A stretch of 64,000 bases of DNA from Bog-756 sp963699345 (lineage in GTDB: Bacteria > Actinomycetota > Acidimicrobiia > Acidimicrobiales > RAAP-2), in NCBI GenBank assembly GCA_963699345.1, contig CAVOTL010000007.1:186001-250000 (forward strand). Direction: 5' to 3'. Position numbers and translations under genes: made by a program. Positions 58,977 through 64,000 of the stretch are shown piece by piece (position 1 is the stretch's first letter; the number at the start of each line of letters is the position of its first letter). Under the pieces are notes generated by a model that worked only from the letters and a program-made list of their open reading frames with translations, had not been told where the DNA came from and did not search any database.

Positions 58977-61850
58977 TCAACCCTTGGCTTCGGCCCAGGA
59001 GGACCCCCAGGCCATGGCCACTTTGAGCGGCACGTCGAGCTCGGCGGCACCGGTCAGCGCCGCCTCGGTGAGCGCTTCGACGGCCTCGGCCTCGTCGGGA
59101 TCGGCGTCGACCAGGACCTCGTCGTGCACCTGGAGGACCAGGTCGGAGCGGTACCCGCCCTCCTCCAGGCCCGAATCGAGCCGGATCAGGGCCATCTTGA
59201 ACAGGTCGGCGGCCAACCCCTGGATGCCGGCGTTCATGGCCTGGCGCTCGGCGGCCTGGCGGACCTGGTGGTTCGACGAGACGAGGTCGGGCAGGGGACG
59301 ACGGCGACCGAAGGTGGTCACCGTGTACCCGTTGGCCCGGGCCTCGGCCACCGCCCGGTCCATGTAGTCGTGGACCGACGGGAAGGCTCCGAAGAAGGCG
59401 TCGAGGATCCCCTTCGCCTCCTCCACGGGCACGCCCAGTCGCTGGGCCAGCCCGTAGGACTCCATGCCGTAGGCGAGTCCGTAGGACACCATCTTGGCCG
59501 TGGAACGCTGTTCGTGGGTGACGGCGTCGCGGTCGACCCCGAACACCCGGGCCGCCACCGTGCGGTGGATGTCCTCTCCCGCGGCGAAGGCGGCCGTGAG
59601 ACCCGGGTCCCCCGACAGGTGGGCGATGGCCCGCAACTCCACCTGGTCGTAGTCGGCCACCAGCAGCCGCCGCCCGGGTGACGGGACGAACGCCTCCCGG
59701 AACCGGCGACCCTCGTCGGTACGGACGGGGATGTTGTGCAGATTGGGCCGGTCCGACGACAGGCGACCGGTCCGGGCCACCGTCTGGCGGAAGGTGGCGT
59801 GGATCCGGCCGTCGGCCGCCACCTCGGCGGCGAGTGTCTCGCCGTAGGTGGACCGGAGCTTCTCGACCTCGCGGTAGCGGAGCAGCACCTCGACGATGGG
59901 GTGCTGCCCGCGCAGCGACTCGAGGGTACGGGCGTCCGTCGAGTACCCCGTCTTGGTCTTGCGACCGGGCTGCAGGCCCAGGTCCTCGTAGAGCACGGTG
60001 CGGAGCTGCTTGACCGAATTGACGTTGAACGGCGATCCGGCGAGCTCGTGCATGGTGGACTCGAGCGCGTCGCACTCGGCCGTCAGCCCGGTGGCGATCG
60101 ACCGCAGGACCTCGCGGTCCACGGGGATCCCCACGACCTCCATGCGGGCCAGCACCCTCACCAGGGGCCGCTCCATGTCGTCGAACAGCTGGCCCTCGCC
60201 GATCTCCTCCAACGCCGCCGCCAGCGGCCTCCGCAGCCGGGCCAGCACGGCGGCCATGCGAACCAGCCGCAGGGCCGTGGGATCGAGCCCGGGCCCCGGG
60301 TCCGCCCCGTCGACCGGATCGCCGGACTCCTCGAGGAGGAACGAGCCCTGACCCTTGGCCCCCGCTCCGTCGTCGACCGCCACACCGAGGAATCTCGGGG
60401 CCAGGTCCGACAGGCGGTAGTGGTCCTCGGACGGGTCGAGCAGGTAGGCGGCCACCGCGGTGTCCATGGCCAGGCCGGTCAGGTCGACCCCCAGAGGCAG
60501 GAGCGAACGCATCAGCTCCTTGGCGTCGTGGGCCACCGACCCCACGCCGTCCGGCCCGAGTCCGGCGGCGAGGTGGGCGAGGACGCGCGGTTCGGCGAGG
60601 AGGGCACCGCCGGCGTGGGCTCCCAGATAGACGGCCGGGGTGGACTCGGGTCCGGCGTCGGCGGACTCGGCCACCAGCGCCATGGCCGTCAGAGGTGACC
60701 GCCCGGGATCGCCCTCCCACGATGCGGCCACGGCGACGTTCCCCCCGGCCGTCCGCACGGAGGCGAAGAGCGCCTCCAGGTCCGGTGCAGGCCTGGTCGA
60801 CGTCGGCCGGCACCGCGCAGACGGGGGTGGCCAGCCACGGCGGCCCGTCCTCGGGGGTCGCGGGCCCGTCCTCGGCGCCGGACGGCGACACGCCGACCCC
60901 GGCGGTGCCGGCGGCCGGCGCCCCGAACAGACCGTCGCGCATGGCGGCGTCGAAGCGGGTCCAGGCCCCCTTCATCTCGAGCTCGGCGAACGTCTCGCGC
61001 GCCACCTCGTGGTCCCACCCGCCGAGCACCAGGTCGTCGACGTCGACATCGAGTGGCACGTCGCGGACGAGCGGGATCACCTCGGCGTTCATCCGGACGC
61101 GGTCGGCGTGCTCGGCCAGGTTCTGGCGGAGCTTGGGTGACAAGGCGTCCAGATGGGCGTAGAGCGTGTCGAGGTCGCCGTACTCGTTGATGAGCTTGGC
61201 CGCCGTCTTCTCCCCGACCCCGGGCACCCCGGGCAGGTTGTCCGACGGATCCCCCCGGAGGGCCGCCAGCAGCGGATACAGGGGAGGGAGGACGCCGGTG
61301 CGTTCCTTGATGCCGGCCTCGTCGTAGAGGGCGTAGTCACTCACCCCCCGACGGTTGTAGAGCACGCGGACGTAGGGATCCTCGACCAGTTGGTAGGAGT
61401 CGCGGTCGCCGGTGACGATGATGACGGGGTGACCGCGGTCGCGGGCCTCGGTGGCCAGGGTGGCCAGCACGTCGTCCGCCTCGAACCCCTCCGCGCCGAT
61501 CACGGGGATGGCGAGGGACTCGATCACGTTCCGGATCATGTCGAACTGCGGCGGCAGGTCGGCCGGCGTCTCGTCGCGACCCCCTTTGTAGTCGTCGACG
61601 ATGTCGTCGCGGAACGTGCCGCCGGGCAGGTCGAAGGCCACCGCCAGGCCCACCGGGTGGTGGTCCCGGACCAGGTTGAGCACCATCGAGGCGAAGCCGT
61701 GCACCGCGTTGGTGGTGACGCCGGCGGTGGTCTTCAAGGTGTCCGGCAGGGCGAAGTAGGCCCGGAAGGCGAGGGACATCCCGTCGAGCAGGATCAGTGG
61801 CCGCGCTTCCCTCCGGCGGTGGACGGGGCGGGCGTCTTCGGGGCGGGCAT
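58977..61850 (-). CDS. polA: DNA polymerase I; two frameshifts
   Basis: ATG at 61850. N-terminal 5'-3' exonuclease (LLDGMSLAFRAYFALP, VTGDRDSYQLVED, GVPGVGEKTAAKLI), a middle domain lacking the proofreading DxE motif, and a complete polymerase domain: DYDQVELRAIAHLSGD (motif A), RSTAKMVSYGLAYGME (motif B), LQVHDEVLVDAD (motif C). One base is missing near 61806 just after the start region and one extra lies near 60787 (before APDLEALFAS). The total remains in frame, about 957 codons. Fills gaps in replication and repair. Confidence 0.94.
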
Positions 61851-61868
61851 CGTGGTCTGGGCTCCGGC

Positions 61869-62483
61869 CTAGGGCTCGAGCGTCCCCTCCAGGATCTGGC
61901 GGGCGACGTCGACCATCCGGGTCCGCGAGCCCATCGCCGTCTTCTGGACGAAGCTGAAGGCGTCGGTCTCGGACATCCCGTGACGCTCCATGAGCACACC
62001 CTTCGCCCCGTCCACCAGGCGACGCGTCTCGAGCTTGTCCTCGGCGATGCCCTGCTGGCCGACCAGCCCGTCGTCGACGGCCTGTCGGGCCTCGGCGTCG
62101 ATGGCCCACTCCTGTTCGCACCGGGCCATCGCCTGGTCGATGGCGGGGATGAGCTCGATCCGCTGGAAGGGCTTCACCAGGTAGGCGGCCACGCCGGCGT
62201 CACGGGCCTCGTCGATGAGGTTGCGCTGGCTGAAGGCGGTGAGGATCAGGACGGCCACCTTGATGTCGAGGTCGCGGATGTCCCGGGCGGCCTGGAGGCC
62301 GTCGGCGCCCGGCATCTTCACGTCGAGGATGACGAGATCGGGTCGGTGGGCGCGCACCAGTTCGACCGCCTCGTCACCGCGGCCGGTCTCCCCCACGACG
62401 TCATAGCCCTCGTCGAGCAGGATCTCCTTGAGATCCAGTCGGATGATCGCCTCGTCCTCGGCGATGACCACACGCCTGCTCAT
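61869..62483 (-). CDS. pdtaR: ANTAR-domain response regulator (PdtaR-like)
   Basis: 204 aa, intact. ATG at 62483 with AAGGAG 10 nt upstream. Receiver domain with acidic pair in AEDEAIIRLDL, phospho-acceptor Asp in LVILDVKMPGADG, switch Thr in ILTAFSQ and Lys in YLVKPF. The C-terminal ANTAR domain (~145-200; RLVDGAKGVLMERHGMSETD, FVQKTAM) binds RNA hairpins and prevents termination. In mycobacteria PdtaR works with histidine kinase PdtaS; no kinase gene is adjacent. Neighbouring polA is the common actinobacterial arrangement. Confidence 0.93.
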   Translation of the reverse strand: MSRRVVIAEDEAIIRLDLKEILLDEGYDVVGETGRGDEAVELVRAHRPDLVILDVKMPGADGLQAARDIRDLDIKVAVLILTAFSQRNLIDEARDAGVAAYLVKPFQRIELIPAIDQAMARCEQEWAIDAEARQAVDDGLVGQQGIAEDKLETRRLVDGAKGVLMERHGMSETDAFSFVQKTAMGSRTRMVDVARQILEGTLEP

Positions 62484-62651
62484 GGTGTGTTCGCTCCTTG
62501 CCACGGGGTTGGGTGCTCCTGACTGCAGTGGGGATTGTTGCACCCGGATGCGACGGGCCGCTCCCGGGTGGGCGATGACCTTCCGGTGACGACCGGATCC
62601 GGCCGGGGCCGTCGGGCGTGGCCCGAGCCCCGTACTGCACGACGGGCGAAC

Positions 62652-62945
62652 CTACCCGGGTCCGACCACGAGCCGCTCGAGCAGGTCGTCCTGGCGGCGC
62701 TCCAACTCGGTGATGCGGTCGACCAGGGCCTGTCGGGTGCGCTGCAGGGCGGTCGCCTGCCGGCTGGCCTCGTCGTGCTCCTTGGCGGCGACCGGGGTCT
62801 CGGCGACGAGCGCCCGGAGGCGGGTGTCGTCGGCGATCTCGTTGACCACCACGAGCTGCTCGTCGAGGACGGCGAGCTCGCTGCGGGCGCGCACGAGCCG
62901 CTGGTGGGCATCGTTCAGTCGGCGCTCGATGGTGGTCCGGTGCAT
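62652..62945 (-). CDS. Small coiled-coil protein, unknown function
   Basis: 97 aa, ATG at 62945. Nearly all helical with heptads of Leu, Arg and Glu (RRLNDAHQRLVRARSELAVL and LQRTRQALVDRITELERRQ), broken by a short loop around PVAAKEHDE. No signal or membrane segment. Likely an oligomerising cytoplasmic protein. It lies between the ANTAR regulator and menC, separated from both, with no family recognised. Confidence 0.6.
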   Translation of the reverse strand: MHRTTIERRLNDAHQRLVRARSELAVLDEQLVVVNEIADDTRLRALVAETPVAAKEHDEASRQATALQRTRQALVDRITELERRQDDLLERLVVGPG

Positions 62946-63029
62946 GGGAGGGCAATTCTACGCACGCCGGCCCCCGCTTCCCACCGGAAATCTCGAGGAA
63001 TCTCCGCGGCCGGCGCCGAGGGCACCCGA

Positions 63030-64000
63030 TCAGTCGGCGGAGCGGGCGATGTCCGACCGGCGGACGAGCCCGGACGCGAGGGCGTCGACGGACGGTACCG
63101 GGGCCAGACCGGGCCCGTCGTGCACCGGCACGACGAGGCGCCGCGTCACCGGGTCCCGGTGCGTACTCATCGGTGGCGACCACGTCCCGGGTCAGATACG
63201 TCGAGGGCGGAGCGAGGTCGCCCGGGGAGCGTGGGCCCCGCCAGCGCGGCCAGGGCCACGAGTGCGCGACGGGCGACGCCCGACTCGAACATCCCCCCGA
63301 TCCACCAGGTGACGCCGACCGACCGGCACCAGTCGATCACGTCGAGGGCGGCGCCGATGCCGCCTAGCCGGGACGGCTTGACGCAGACCACCGCGCAGGC
63401 GCCCATTCCCACCGCCCCGAGCACCCGTGCCGGGCTGTCGAGGGACTCGTCGAGACAGATCGGGGTGACCAGCGGACGCGGCCAGGTCGCGGTGCCCGGC
63501 GAGGTCGTCGCGGGCCAACGGCTGCTCGATGCAGAGCAGGCCGAGACCGTCGAGCGTGCGGAGGTCGGCGACGGTGCGGTGGTCGTAGGCCCCGTTGGCA
63601 TCGACCTGAACGGGGAGGGTGTCGGGCCGCCGCGCCGCCGAGAGCCGCGGCGATCACCGGCTCGACGCCGGGTGCCACCTTCACCTTGACGCGGGCGTAG
63701 CCCTCGTCGTCGAGCCGATCGAGGTCGGCCCGGAGCGAGGGACCCGAGATCGGCAGGCCGAGCACCGCTCCCGGCGGGACGGTCGCCCGGGACACCCCGA
63801 GGTGGCCGGCCAGCGAGGTGCCCGAGGCCCGCAGCCAGGCGTCCGCCACCGCCATCTCCATCGCCGACCAGGCCAGGGGGCGACCCGTCGGGTCGGCGAG
63901 AGCGCCGAGCCGATCGACGGAGGGGAGCCCACCCCGACGGCCGGCGTCGGCCAGCAGCCGCGGCAACAGGTCGCCTGCGAGCGTCGTCCACGCCGTGCCG
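63030..64000 (-). CDS. menC: o-Succinylbenzoate synthase-like enolase-superfamily enzyme, 5' end missing; four frameshifts
   Basis: The gene enters from the right edge. Enolase-superfamily active-site elements occur in order: KxK in ARVKVKVAPG, metal Asp in QVDANGAYD, Glu in CIEQPL, Asp in CLDESLDS, and Lys in VCVKPSRLGGIG, then WWIGGMFESGVARRAL. This fits MenC (menaquinone synthesis); a racemase of the same family is the alternative. One extra base at about 63635, 63480, 63217 and 63163; the corrected C-terminus ends VPSVDALASGLVRRSDIARS and stops at 63030. Confidence 0.82.

Overview
The window is high-GC DNA from a Gram-positive actinobacterium. The best guess is the class Acidimicrobiia: housekeeping gene order is actinobacterial (rapZ-yvcK beside gap-pgk-tpiA-secG, pdtaR-polA-rpsA, coaE-uvrB-uvrA), there is an AftD-type arabinofuranosyltransferase, and there is a secreted sedolisin (S53), a family often found in acid-tolerant bacteria. 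The taxonomic call is inference, because no rRNA gene lies in the window.

Layout. (1) 1-5.0 kb: a tightly overlapping operon (apbE end, ferric-reductase-like membrane protein, NuoF-like flavoprotein, ferredoxin, 4-TM protein, phosphodiester-glycosidase-domain protein) that looks like a redox module passing electrons through the membrane to a flavinylated acceptor. (2) 5.1-7.6 kb: two small membrane proteins, a helical protein and a cupin protein with a leaderless-looking promoter that overlaps a long inverted repeat. (3) 7.6-16.9 kb: three large exported proteins, namely an S53 peptidase with near-identical 258-bp TIG repeats, a GH5 glycosidase, and a YVTN/PKD protein. (4) 16.9-21.4 kb: a decayed mobile region beside a tRNA-Leu(GAG) gene. 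It holds a broken zinc-ribbon/SHOCT gene, an IS3-family element, the C-terminal half of a serine recombinase, and an IS481-like element bounded by an 18-bp direct repeat that includes the tRNA 3' end. (5) 21.5-31.8 kb: a membrane-anchored family-5 solute-binding protein, secG, tpiA, pgk, gap, yvcK, rapZ, uvrC, then divergent nadA. (6) 31.8-38.7 kb: uvrA, uvrB, coaE, a methyltransferase. (7) 38.8-51.2 kb: an envelope-glycan locus (AftD-like, GT4, flippase, UDP-galactopyranose-mutase-like, PIG-V-like, GT39-like). (8) 51.4-57.2 kb: a complete dipeptide/oligopeptide ABC importer. (9) 57.3-64.0 kb: rpsA, polA, an ANTAR response regulator, a coiled-coil protein, and menC running off the end.

A caution for every user: from about 21.4 kb onward many conserved single-copy genes are interrupted by single-base frameshifts. 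I counted about 47, of which about 40 are an extra G or C. The first 21 kb contains only one. In each such gene the protein families continue without loss across the shift and the total length fits the shift count, so these look like sequence errors rather than pseudogenes. For these genes I give the full span from the true start to the true stop and list the shift sites.
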